Shown one piece after another: positions 43,537 to 52,257 of a DNA stretch of 64,000 nt. A program made the position numbers and the translations under genes. The number at the start of each line of letters is the position of its first letter. Position 1 is the stretch's first letter. The stretch is from Flavobacteriaceae bacterium EG-1 (GTDB lineage Bacteria > Bacteroidota > Bacteroidia > Flavobacteriales > Flavobacteriaceae). The notes under the pieces were generated by a model that saw nothing but the letters and a program-made list of their open reading frames with translations, was not told where the DNA came from and did not search any database. The DNA is taken from contig NZ_WJPK01000002.1 in the NCBI RefSeq assembly GCF_009649685.1, positions 1-64,000 on the forward strand, read 5' to 3'.

Positions 43537-44748
43537 ATGAAATCCATATTAATTATTTGTGGTGGAGGTCCTGCCCCCGGAATTAACGCCGTTATTAGTA
43601 CAGTAGCTAAAATATTTTTAAAAGATGGCTACAGAGTGCTTGGTTTGCACGAAGGTTTTAAAGGAATCTTTTCTGACAATCCGCAAATAAAAGAATTCGA
43701 TTTTGCTCACGCTGATCGTATCTTCAGCCGAGGAGGATCTACACTTATTATGAGCAGATTTAAACCAAGTAGTGAGAAACTAAACACTAACCTATTTTCT
43801 CAAAACAATGTAAAACTGTTGGTAAGTATTGGTGGCGATGATACCGCCTCTACTGCCAACAGAATTACAGGTTATCTTGCAAAAGAGAATATTTCAATTT
43901 CAAATATTCACGTCCCGAAAACAATTGATAATGACCTTCCTTTACCTGATAGAAATCCAACCTTTGGATTTCATTCTGCAAAAGACGAAGGTGTTCGAAT
44001 TGGTAATACTACTTATGAAGATGCGCGAACCAGTCAAAATTGGTTTGTAATGTCTACAATGGGTAGATCAGCTGGCCACTTAGCCTTTGGCATTGCCGCT
44101 AGTTGCCATTTCCCAATGATGGTTATACCCGAAATGTTCGACAATACTGAAATTACTTTTGAAAAAGTGGTCAGACTAATTGTTTCATCAATGGTAAAAA
44201 GAAAAATTGAAAACATCAATTATGGTGTTGCATTAATAAGTGAAGGCGTTTTTCATATTATGCCGGATTCTGAACTTCAAAACTGTGGAATTAACTTCAC
44301 TTATGATGATCATGGGCATCCCGAATTAGGTAATGTTAGTAAATCACATATTTTCAACATGTTAGTTCAAGTTAAATTAAAAGAACTAGGAATCAACATT
44401 AAAAGCAGGCCTGTTGAATTGGGGTATGAACTTCGTTGTTGCCGTCCTATCGGATTCGATTTAACTTTATGCACTTTATTGGGTCTTGGTGTTAAAAAAA
44501 TGTATGACGACGGTATAACAGGTTGCATTGTTACAGCCAATTCAAAAGGTGAGGTTACTCCATTATTTTTAAAAGATTTGCAAGGGGAAGATGGTAAAAT
44601 TGCACCTCGCTTAGTCAATGTACATTCAGAATTCGCAAAATTATGTTTTCAAAATTTACATTACTTAACTGAAGTTGATTTTGACAAAGCCAAAACTTAT
44701 TTAAATAACCCAGAAGATTATTATTTTAACAAAATACTAGAAGCTTAA
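43537..44748 (+). CDS. Phosphofructokinase of pyrophosphate-dependent type
   Basis: A 403-residue PFK-A family enzyme. The catalytic motif TIDND is present (Asp131). Two positions that separate phosphoryl donors point to pyrophosphate: GGDDT (99-103) has Asp where ATP enzymes have Gly (GGDGS), and PKTIDND (127-133) has Lys where ATP enzymes have Gly (PGTIDND). The N-terminal GGGPAPGINAVI is the phosphate-binding loop. PPi-PFKs work reversibly, so the enzyme could make fructose 6-phosphate from the bisphosphate when cells grow on uronates through KDPG. It sits 19 nt after kdgK and 5 nt before kdgA, an unusual partner for a KDPG pathway. Possible alternative activity on a related sugar phosphate cannot be excluded. 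Confidence 0.85.
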   Translation: MKSILIICGGGPAPGINAVISTVAKIFLKDGYRVLGLHEGFKGIFSDNPQIKEFDFAHADRIFSRGGSTLIMSRFKPSSEKLNTNLFSQNNVKLLVSIGGDDTASTANRITGYLAKENISISNIHVPKTIDNDLPLPDRNPTFGFHSAKDEGVRIGNTTYEDARTSQNWFVMSTMGRSAGHLAFGIAASCHFPMMVIPEMFDNTEITFEKVVRLIVSSMVKRKIENINYGVALISEGVFHIMPDSELQNCGINFTYDDHGHPELGNVSKSHIFNMLVQVKLKELGINIKSRPVELGYELRCCRPIGFDLTLCTLLGLGVKKMYDDGITGCIVTANSKGEVTPLFLKDLQGEDGKIAPRLVNVHSEFAKLCFQNLHYLTEVDFDKAKTYLNNPEDYYFNKILEA

Positions 44749-44753
44749 ATTTT

Positions 44754-45419
44754 ATGGCACAATATACCCGAATAGAAGTAGCAAATGTAATGAAGGAAAC
44801 AGGTATGGTTCCTTTGTTTTATCATTCAGATATCGAACTTGGTAAAAAAGTTTTAAAAGCTTGCTATGATGGCGGAGCTAGATTAATGGAATTCACAGCA
44901 AGAGGTGATTTTGCGTTTGAAGTCTTTTTAGAATTGAACAAATTTGCAATCAAAGAACTACCAGGTATGATTATGGGTGTAGGATCCATTACAGATGCTG
45001 GGGCTGCATCAATTTATATGTCTATGGGCGCAAACTTTATTGTAACCCCTTCATTACGTGAAGATATTGCCTTCGCCTGCAACCGAAGAAAAGTTCTTTG
45101 GTCTCCAGGATGCGGATCATTAACTGAGATTAACAAAGCTGAAGAATTAGGTTGCGAAATTGTAAAACTTTTCCCGGGCTCTACATATGGACCAGGATTC
45201 GTAAAAGCAATTAAAGGACCTCAACCATGGACAAGCGTTATGCCAACAGGAGGTGTGAGCACAGAAGTTGAAAATTTAAAAGGATGGTTTGATGCTGGTG
45301 TAACTTGTGTTGGTATGGGATCTAAATTAATTAGTAAAGAAATCTTAGCCAATAAAGATTTTAAAGGTCTAGAGAACAGCGTGAGAGAAGCATTGAATAC
45401 CATAAAAAAAATTAGATAA
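44754..45419 (+). CDS. kdgA: KDPG aldolase
   Basis: A 221-residue class I aldolase that splits KDPG into pyruvate and glyceraldehyde 3-phosphate. The active site is complete: Glu46 and Arg50 (LMEFTARGD), the Schiff-base Lys138 in EIVKLFPGS, and the phosphate-binding GVGSITDA and TGGVS loops. It closes the Entner-Doudoroff-type end of the uronate route fed by DEH reductase and ManD via kdgK. Its stop codon overlaps the start of the Nramp-like gene by one base (TAATG at 45417-45421), so translation of the two is coupled. The symbol eda is used for the same enzyme in other organisms. Confidence 0.92.
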   Translation: MAQYTRIEVANVMKETGMVPLFYHSDIELGKKVLKACYDGGARLMEFTARGDFAFEVFLELNKFAIKELPGMIMGVGSITDAGAASIYMSMGANFIVTPSLREDIAFACNRRKVLWSPGCGSLTEINKAEELGCEIVKLFPGSTYGPGFVKAIKGPQPWTSVMPTGGVSTEVENLKGWFDAGVTCVGMGSKLISKEILANKDFKGLENSVREALNTIKKIR

Positions 45420-46693
45420 TGGAAAGTACGGCTAATAAAAAATCGTTTTTAAAAAAATTATTAGCCGTTATTTTAGCGTTTGGACCAGGCATTTTTGCAA
45501 TTGGTTATACTATTGGCACGGGTAGCGTTACCTCAATGATTGTCGCCGGAAGCACTTATGGCATGCAATTATTATGGGTCTTGCTATTGAGTTGCGTTTT
45601 CTCAGGCTTACTAATGTTTGCTTACGGTAATTTTGCACTAGTATCCGGTGAAACCGCCCTATATGCTTTTAAAAAGCATTTAAAATGGGGGAAACTAATA
45701 GCCATTCTGATCATTATTGGCATATCCTTTGGCCAATGGAATTCATTAATGGGCATCTTAGGTATTTCTGCAAATATAATTTTTGAAATCTTTTTAATTT
45801 ATTTTCCAGATTTAGCAGGTTATCAATATGAGTCTGTATTACTAATTGCCATCACCGTAATCACTATATTTTATAGATTTCTACTTATTGGTAAATATGC
45901 CTTTTTTGAAAAGATTTTGGTCATTTTTGTCACCATTATGGGGCTCTCATTTATTATATCCCTTTTTATGGTATACCCGCTACCTGTAGAAGTGGCGAAA
46001 GGACTAATACCCTCAATTCCAAAAGTAGAAGGTGGCCAAATGATGGTGGCTGCATTTGTTGGTACTACTATGGCAGCTGCTACTTTTTTATCGCGACCTT
46101 TATTTGTAAAAGGTAAAGGTTGGACTATTAAAAATCTAGCACAACAAAAAAAAGATTCTATAATTGCGGCTTGTTTGGTGTTCCTAATTAGTGCTTCTGT
46201 AATGGCAGTTGCATGCGGTGCATTATATCATCAAGGTGAACCAGTAACGAAAGTTTTAGACATGGTTAACACTTTAGAACCTGTAGCAGGCAAATTCGCT
46301 TTAACACTTTTCTTTTTCGGCACATTAAGTGCAGGACTTTCATCAATTTTTCCTTGTCTGTTAATTGCGCCCATTTTAATTGCCGATTACCAATCTGGCG
46401 AATTAGACACTACTTCCAAACAGTTCAAAATTATTACTGCATTCGCATGTCTTTTTGCGTTAATCGTTCCTGTTTTTGGCGCCAATCCCATAGAAATGCA
46501 AATTGTATCTCAAGTATTTAATGTCTTTGTATTACCGTTAGTTATACTTGGAATTATACTTCTAATTAACAGCAAAAAAATAATGCGAGAATACAAAGCC
46601 TCTATTTGGCTTAACATAGGTTTATTCGCTGCTTTTTTCTTTGCTTGCGTAATATCTTATAACGGCTTAGTTGCACTTGCAGATTACTTTTAA
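45419..46693 (+). CDS. Nramp-fold transporter lacking canonical metal motifs, coupled to kdgA
   Basis: A 424-residue, about 11-TM membrane protein paralogous to the 14571 gene product. TM1 reads FGPGIFAIGYTIGTGSVTSM (21-40); in Nramp metal transporters this place reads DPGN, here Gly33-Thr-Gly-Ser36. TM6 reads VGTTMAAATFLSRP (214-227), with Met218 kept but Pro-His-Asn replaced by Ala-Ala-Ala. The Mn/Fe ligands Asp, Asn and His are thus lost in both copies. The start codon overlaps the kdgA stop by one base, placing it firmly in the KDG operon. A role moving a pathway metabolite, or a different cation needed by pathway enzymes, is inference. Confidence 0.82.
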   Translation: MESTANKKSFLKKLLAVILAFGPGIFAIGYTIGTGSVTSMIVAGSTYGMQLLWVLLLSCVFSGLLMFAYGNFALVSGETALYAFKKHLKWGKLIAILIIIGISFGQWNSLMGILGISANIIFEIFLIYFPDLAGYQYESVLLIAITVITIFYRFLLIGKYAFFEKILVIFVTIMGLSFIISLFMVYPLPVEVAKGLIPSIPKVEGGQMMVAAFVGTTMAAATFLSRPLFVKGKGWTIKNLAQQKKDSIIAACLVFLISASVMAVACGALYHQGEPVTKVLDMVNTLEPVAGKFALTLFFFGTLSAGLSSIFPCLLIAPILIADYQSGELDTTSKQFKIITAFACLFALIVPVFGANPIEMQIVSQVFNVFVLPLVILGIILLINSKKIMREYKASIWLNIGLFAAFFFACVISYNGLVALADYF

Positions 46694-46774
46694 TTTAATC
46701 TGAGTGGTGCTTACAATCATTTTTCTAAGGAAAATAAAATCACTCATGAACACAAGTAAATACCATAGAAATAT

Positions 46775-46809
46775 CTTAAAAAAGAAACGAGTTCCATTTC
46801 TGGAACTCG
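46775..46809 (-). terminator. Terminator of tRNA-Arg
   Basis: CGAGTTCC (46788-46795) and GGAACTCG (46802-46809) form an eight-pair stem with a six-base loop. On the minus strand it is followed by TTTCTTTTTTTAAG, ending the tRNA transcript 20 nt after its 3' end. Confidence 0.75.
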
Positions 46810-46828
46810 CTTATATTTCACTTTTAAG

Positions 46829-46902
46829 TGATCGCGGCAGGATTCGAACCTGCGACCGTCTGCTTAGAAGGCAGATGCTCTATCCAGCTGAGCTACGCGA
46901 CC
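46829..46902 (-). tRNA. tRNA-Arg (anticodon TCT)
   Basis: On the minus strand the cloverleaf is complete: acceptor stem GGTCGCG with CGCGATC, U8-A9, a D-arm GCTC...GAGC, the anticodon stem CTGC(C)/(G)GCAG with loop CTTCTAA (anticodon TCT), and T-arm with GGTTCGAATCC. Discriminator A at 46829. CCA is not encoded. Confidence 0.95.
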
Positions 46903-46937
46903 TGTTTTCTTAAGTGGCTGCAAATTTAATAAAAATT

Positions 46938-48368
46938 CTAGATTTTCGGCACCGAATCTGTAGCTATAAAAAAACTTTCTAGTTCTTTTGCTATTCCATC
47001 AATAATTTGGAGGTCAGGTTTTATTAATTTTAAATTATTTATCCCTTCATCCGTAATCTTACTTCCCCCTAAATATAGACTTTTCAAGCTGTTCATCTCT
47101 TTAAACACTTTAATACTCTCATCCGTTATATCGGTATTAAAAACTTTTAAAAATTCTAATTTTTTTAATTGAAGAAGCAACTTAATTTCATTATCACCTA
47201 CAGAAGTCTTATCAATTTCTAACCTTTCGAGGTTATTACAGGTAGTTATAAAAGTAAATTCGTTATCCGAAATTGGCAATCCGGATAAATCTAGTTCTAT
47301 TATATTTTTAGCTATTTGATTTAAATTTAGCACCCAATTTGAATCATAAGTTGGCGGTTTATAAACATCGACACTTAAAGCATTAATGTTACTTGCAATT
47401 CTTTTAATGGTGATATAATCGGTGGACAAATTATCAATAACACTATCTTTTAAAATGGGTAGATTTTCCCAACCTGAGGAGACCTCAGGTTTCATTAAAC
47501 TCGTTACTAAACTAACTAACGTCTCTGTATTTGGTAACTGATTTAATTTCAACGTATCACTTGCCCCTAATGCAATCCATCGTTCTATTATATTGATTTC
47601 ACTTGTGGTCAGTTGTTTTTTACCTTCGGGTGGCATATGTTTTTCGTCATCTATTGGTAAATGCAATCTTTTTATTAACTCACTTTTTTCTATATCATAC
47701 GGAATAACAGTAGATCCAAATTCTCCTCCAGCTAAAACTCCTTCGAATGTATTTAATAATAATTCTCCCTTTTTTTTATTTGGATTATGACATGAAACAC
47801 ATTTGTCATCCAAAATTTTACTCACAACATTTGCGAATATCAATGGATTTTCAGGAATACCCTCTTGTCTTTTCTCAATAGGAAGCGCCAAAAAATCTTC
47901 TCCATGGGTTACCATTCCACCAAAATGACCGGTTACTAGTACCAAAATTAAAATAATCCCTTGTATTATTTTAGGTATAATTCCATGTATTGCAAAAGTC
48001 GTACTAAGCCAATACCATATGGTTACTAATAAAGCTAAAGCACCACCTAACCATTGATGCCAAATTATCAATGAGCCTTTTATACCAGTTTCTTTACTGA
48101 GAAAGAAACCTGAAATAGCTGTAACTAGAGTCAACAATACGGTAATTGTAAAAAGTAGTGGCGAAATATTTTTGTTTGTTAAACCTAAAAAAACACAAAT
48201 TAACAAAAGGACAATTGGAAAATGTAATACTAAAGGATGCCAACGTCCAACCCAACCAACAAACCTAGGCAAGACTATATAGGAGTCAAAAATGAGACAA
48301 AAGACAAGAAATACTGTGAGCCCCAAAACCACATAATCCATCCCTTTATTCTTAGCGATATCTATCAT
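46938..48368 (-). CDS. DUF2231 membrane protein with planctomycete-type cytochrome c and LRR tail
   Basis: A 476-residue protein. The first about 160 residues hold four to five transmembrane segments of a DUF2231-like domain (GRWHPLVLHFPIVLLLI). A cytochrome-type domain follows with one heme motif, Cys190-Val-Ser-Cys193-His194, and the planctomycete PSCyt1-like context KKKGELLLNTFEGVLAGGEFGS and KHMPPEGKKQLTTSE. Residues about 350-455 look like leucine-rich repeats (LDLSGLPISDNEF, LKSLYLGGSKITDEGI). It is the last gene of the seven-gene minus-strand unit, 3 nt after DUF1501. It would be an inner-membrane electron carrier or redox partner for the PSD1 protein (inference from context). Confidence 0.83.
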   Translation of the reverse strand: MIDIAKNKGMDYVVLGLTVFLVFCLIFDSYIVLPRFVGWVGRWHPLVLHFPIVLLLICVFLGLTNKNISPLLFTITVLLTLVTAISGFFLSKETGIKGSLIIWHQWLGGALALLVTIWYWLSTTFAIHGIIPKIIQGIILILVLVTGHFGGMVTHGEDFLALPIEKRQEGIPENPLIFANVVSKILDDKCVSCHNPNKKKGELLLNTFEGVLAGGEFGSTVIPYDIEKSELIKRLHLPIDDEKHMPPEGKKQLTTSEINIIERWIALGASDTLKLNQLPNTETLVSLVTSLMKPEVSSGWENLPILKDSVIDNLSTDYITIKRIASNINALSVDVYKPPTYDSNWVLNLNQIAKNIIELDLSGLPISDNEFTFITTCNNLERLEIDKTSVGDNEIKLLLQLKKLEFLKVFNTDITDESIKVFKEMNSLKSLYLGGSKITDEGINNLKLIKPDLQIIDGIAKELESFFIATDSVPKI

Positions 48369-48371
48369 TTG

Positions 48372-49835
48372 TTACGCTAAAAGGTCTTTAATAACATTAC
48401 CAGCTACGTCAGTCAAACGAAAACGACGCCCTTGATATTTGTAAATTAATTGTTCATGATTTATTCCCATTGTATGCATTAGGGTAGCATGAAAATCATT
48501 AATATGAACAGGATTTTCAACTACATTATACCCAAATTCATCGGTCTGACCATAATTAAACCCTTGCTTTACCCCTCCACCGGCCATCCAAATACTAAAA
48601 GCTCTTGGATGATGATCACGACCATAATTTTCAGGATCAAATTTACCTTGTGCATAATTGCCCCTTCCAAATTCTCCGCCCCACACCACTAATGTATCAT
48701 CTAACATACCACGTTGCTTTAAATCTAAAATAAGAGCGGCAGAAGCTTGATCTACATCTTTAGCTTGTCCTTTCATTTCATTATGCAAATTACCATGCTG
48801 ATCCCAACCTTGATGATATAATTGTATAAAACGAACTCCATTCTCGGCAAGTCTGCGTGCCTGTAATGCATTAGCTGCATATGTTCCAGGAACCTGACAA
48901 TCTTCACCATATAAATCAATAATTGATTGTGGCTCTTTTGAAATATCCATTACATCTGGAACGGACATTTGCATTCGATATGCCATTTCATATTGCGCAA
49001 TACGCGATTCAATTTCATCATCACCAGTATCTACATGATGTAATTTATTTAATGAAGACACATGATTGAGTAAATGACGTTTATCAGAACGCGAAAGACC
49101 GTCTGGATCATTTAGATATAAAACTGGGTCCTTACCTGATCGCAATAGAACACCTTGATGCTTTGAATCTAAAAAACCACTCGACCATAATTTGGAATAT
49201 AAACCTTGACTATTTCCTTTTCCTCTTGAGGTTAAAACAACAAAGGAAGGAAGGTTTTTATTTTCGCTTCCCAAACCATAACTCATCCAAGACCCCATAC
49301 TTGGACGACCTGAAATTTGACTTCCAGTTTGAAAAAAAGTGATTGCAGGGTCGTGATTTATAGCCTCGGTATGCATGCTACGAACTATTGTGATTTCATC
49401 TGCAATTTTCGCTATATGTGGAAAGAAATCGCTAATCCAAGTTTGGCTCTCACCATGTTGTTGAAAACCAATTTTTGGTGGCATTAGCGGAAACTTATCT
49501 TGGTTAGCCGTCATTCCTGTTAATCGTTGCCCATTACGAATAGAAGCTGGCAAATCTTCACCCATACGTTTGCGCAAAATAGGCTTATAATCAAATGTCT
49601 CTAATTGAGATGGTGCCCCCGCTTGAAATAAATAAATAATCCTCTTCGCTTTTGGAGCATAGTGAGGTATCCCTAAGGGTTGAGATAAAATACTTTCCGA
49701 AGAACCTTTAAACAAATCTGGAATTAACAATGAACCCAAGGCCAATGATCCGACACCCACACTCAATTGCGAAAAGAAATGCCGACGATTAATCTTTAAA
49801 GGGTTCTCAGACTTGTTTTTCTCTTTCTCCTTCAT
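48372..49835 (-). CDS. DUF1501 protein, Tat-exported
   Basis: A 487-residue protein of the DUF1501 family (sulfatase/alkaline phosphatase superfamily fold) with a twin-arginine signal (INRRHFFSQLSVGVGSLALG, residues 15-34). Family segments are clear: KRIIYLFQAGAPSQLETFDYK, SMHTEAINHDPAITFFQTG, DDTLVVWGGEFGRG, and YGRDHHPRAFSIWMAGGGVK. The family nearly always sits beside DUF1549/DUF1553 proteins, as here (7-nt gap). DUF1501 lacks the sulfatase Cys/Ser signature, and its biochemical function is unknown. It is sixth of seven genes of the unit and is separated from the DUF2231-cytochrome gene by 3 nt. Confidence 0.9.
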   Translation of the reverse strand: MKEKEKNKSENPLKINRRHFFSQLSVGVGSLALGSLLIPDLFKGSSESILSQPLGIPHYAPKAKRIIYLFQAGAPSQLETFDYKPILRKRMGEDLPASIRNGQRLTGMTANQDKFPLMPPKIGFQQHGESQTWISDFFPHIAKIADEITIVRSMHTEAINHDPAITFFQTGSQISGRPSMGSWMSYGLGSENKNLPSFVVLTSRGKGNSQGLYSKLWSSGFLDSKHQGVLLRSGKDPVLYLNDPDGLSRSDKRHLLNHVSSLNKLHHVDTGDDEIESRIAQYEMAYRMQMSVPDVMDISKEPQSIIDLYGEDCQVPGTYAANALQARRLAENGVRFIQLYHQGWDQHGNLHNEMKGQAKDVDQASAALILDLKQRGMLDDTLVVWGGEFGRGNYAQGKFDPENYGRDHHPRAFSIWMAGGGVKQGFNYGQTDEFGYNVVENPVHINDFHATLMHTMGINHEQLIYKYQGRRFRLTDVAGNVIKDLLA

Positions 49836-49842
49836 TTCTAAA

Positions 49843-52185
49843 TTATTCTTTTGTGATCGTTTCGTCTAGATTGTAAATTACCTGAGCAGTTAGCATTAAT
49901 GCAGCGGTTTTGGCTGTATCTACATTCAATTGCTCATATTCCCCTAAAGAAGCTAACTTTTGTGCATCATCTATATCATCCATATATAGTTCTACCGATT
50001 CATAGTAATACTTTTCTAAGGTCAGTAATTCATCCTTTTTGGGAGCACGCACTAATATGCGCTGAAAGATTTCCTTAACTATATCAGGATTATTTTCATC
50101 TTCTATAAGTGTTCGTTGCGCCAAAACACGAGCAGCTTCTAAAATTTGAATATCATTTTGCAAAGCAAGCGCCTGTAATGGGGTGTTTGTTTTTTGCCTT
50201 CTAACTTCACAAAAATCACGATTAGGAGCATCAAAAATTGTCATGGTTGGAGGTGGTAAAGTACGCTTCCATAAGGTATACAATGAACGTCGATAAAGTT
50301 CCCCCCCATCACCGCGTACATATTTGGTAAGCACCCCCCTATTCTCCCCTGCATTAGTTTCAGCCCACAATCCTTCAGGCTGGTAAGGCTTTACACTCGG
50401 GCCACCAACCTCTGTATTTAACAAACCACTAGTTGCTAGAATATAATCACGAATCATTTCACCACTCATACGAAAACGTGGCACTCTTGCCAACAGTTTA
50501 TTTTCGGGGTCAGATATTTTTAAATCAGCTCGCAAAATAGATTCTTGTTGATATGTAGCCGAGAGCATGATTTTCTTTATCAGGTATTGAATATCCCAAT
50601 TGTGCTCCATAAAATCTACCGCCAACCAATCAAGCAAATCTGGATGTGTAGGTAAACTTCCTTGTACTCCAAAATCTTCAGAAGTTTCTACAATTCCTTT
50701 ACCAAAAAGCATCGCCCATATTCTGTTTACAAACACCCTTGCCGTCAACGGGTTTTTTTTATCTACAATCCACTGGGCCAATCCCAACCTATTCTTTGGC
50801 AATTCATTTGTGAATGGTAAAATATTCTCTGGTGCATTTGGCACTACAGAGTCGGTTGGCTGATCATATTCTCCCCTATTTAAAATGAAAGCTGTCTTTG
50901 GAGCAGAATCATTCATCACCATTACATTAACCTGTTTTCCTTCTTCTAAATTTACAAAATCTAAAACACCTTCTACTTCCTTTGAAGTTACAGTAACATA
51001 AGGAGGGTCTGCAAAAAAATTTTCATTCTTTGCTTGAACTGCGTCCATCTGCAATCCTTTTTCGTTAACCTGATTGAAAAAAGAAAAGAATTCAAAATAA
51101 TTTTTCTGTGATATTGCGTCATACTTATGATCATGGCAGCGTGCACATTCAAGAGTAAGACCTAAAATTCCTTTACCTAAAGTATTGGTTCGATCGATAA
51201 CATAATTGGTTCGATACTCTTCTTGAATCACGCCACCTTCTTGAGTTATCGGATGATTTCTATTAAAACCTGTAGCTAGTATTTGCTCCATATTTGCATC
51301 GGGCAATAGATCACCAGCTAGTTGCCAAGTTAAAAATTCATTATATGGCAAATTTTTATTAAAAGCATGTATTACCCAATCACGCCATGGCCACATGGTT
51401 CTATAACTATCATCTTGATATCCATGAGAATCTGCATATCTCGCCACATCTAACCATGATTGCGTCATTCGCTCTCCATAAGCTGTAGTCGATAAAAATC
51501 TATCTATAGCTTTTGGAATAATTTCATTTGAAGGTAAGTTTAATAATTCTTTCGTCTGTTCAATATTTGGAGGCAAACCAGTTAAATCCAAACTAATTCT
51601 GCGCACCAAAATTTCTTTAGAAGCTCTTTTTGAAGGCTGAATACCATGGTCATTCAACTTTTTCAAAATAAACCCATCTATCTCATTCTGTACCCAATCT
51701 GAAGTTTTATCTACTGGAACATCTTTTTTCTTGGGAATTATATAAGCCCAATGCTTTTGGAATTTCGCTCCTTGTTTTATCCACTTTTCAATAAGCCTTT
51801 TTTCATAAGAATTGAGACTCAATTTAGAGTCCACGGGTGGCATTATTTGATCTTCATCATCAGTTACTATTAATTGAAATGCTTTACTTTTATTTGGCCT
51901 TCCAGCAACGAAGGCATATTCCCCCGAACTTTCTTTTAACTCTTCAAAAGCTGAATACTCCGTATCAAGTCTAAGTTTCGCTTTTCGTTTATTGGCATCT
52001 GGACCATGACACGTGTAACAATTATCGGAAAGTATTGGCTTTATATGAAAATTGTAATCAACTTGTTCCGGAAGTTCAACATTTGCATAAATATCTTTAT
52101 CAGAGCTAAAAGCACCATTTTTAATAGCATATATCAACCAAATTAATACACCAAAAATAAATACTAAAGAAAAAAATCGTTTCAT
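49843..52185 (-). CDS. PSCyt1-DUF1549-DUF1553 (PSD1) planctomycete-type cytochrome protein
   Basis: A 780-residue protein anchored by one N-terminal hydrophobic segment (residues 4-20). The PSCyt1 heme domain follows, with Cys56-Tyr-Thr-Cys59-His60 and MPPVDSKL. DUF1549 is at about 165-370 (FILKKLNDHGIQPS, RRISLDLTGLPP) and contains a second heme motif, Cys347-Ala-Arg-Cys350-His351. DUF1553/PSD1 is at about 480-740 (NPLTARVFVNRIWAMLFGKG, RRSLYTLWKRTLPPP). The length is typical for the shorter family members. Such proteins are abundant in Planctomycetes and marine Bacteroidota next to DUF1501 and are thought to be extracytoplasmic oxidoreductases, but no reaction is established. Fifth gene of the seven-gene unit; its start is 72 nt downstream of the upstream gene's stop. 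Confidence 0.9.
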   Translation of the reverse strand: MKRFFSLVFIFGVLIWLIYAIKNGAFSSDKDIYANVELPEQVDYNFHIKPILSDNCYTCHGPDANKRKAKLRLDTEYSAFEELKESSGEYAFVAGRPNKSKAFQLIVTDDEDQIMPPVDSKLSLNSYEKRLIEKWIKQGAKFQKHWAYIIPKKKDVPVDKTSDWVQNEIDGFILKKLNDHGIQPSKRASKEILVRRISLDLTGLPPNIEQTKELLNLPSNEIIPKAIDRFLSTTAYGERMTQSWLDVARYADSHGYQDDSYRTMWPWRDWVIHAFNKNLPYNEFLTWQLAGDLLPDANMEQILATGFNRNHPITQEGGVIQEEYRTNYVIDRTNTLGKGILGLTLECARCHDHKYDAISQKNYFEFFSFFNQVNEKGLQMDAVQAKNENFFADPPYVTVTSKEVEGVLDFVNLEEGKQVNVMVMNDSAPKTAFILNRGEYDQPTDSVVPNAPENILPFTNELPKNRLGLAQWIVDKKNPLTARVFVNRIWAMLFGKGIVETSEDFGVQGSLPTHPDLLDWLAVDFMEHNWDIQYLIKKIMLSATYQQESILRADLKISDPENKLLARVPRFRMSGEMIRDYILATSGLLNTEVGGPSVKPYQPEGLWAETNAGENRGVLTKYVRGDGGELYRRSLYTLWKRTLPPPTMTIFDAPNRDFCEVRRQKTNTPLQALALQNDIQILEAARVLAQRTLIEDENNPDIVKEIFQRILVRAPKKDELLTLEKYYYESVELYMDDIDDAQKLASLGEYEQLNVDTAKTAALMLTAQVIYNLDETITKE

Positions 52186-52257
52186 ACTACATACAGCAAT
52201 CTGTTGCCATCTCCTTAAATGTAGTAATTTTTAAGATAAAAAATTGAAGAACATTTA

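Noticed and set aside
46704-46913. 69-residue plus-strand ORF containing RGRIRTCDRLLRRQM
   Set aside because: It is the antisense reading of the tRNA-Arg gene and its flank, a well-known spurious ORF type.
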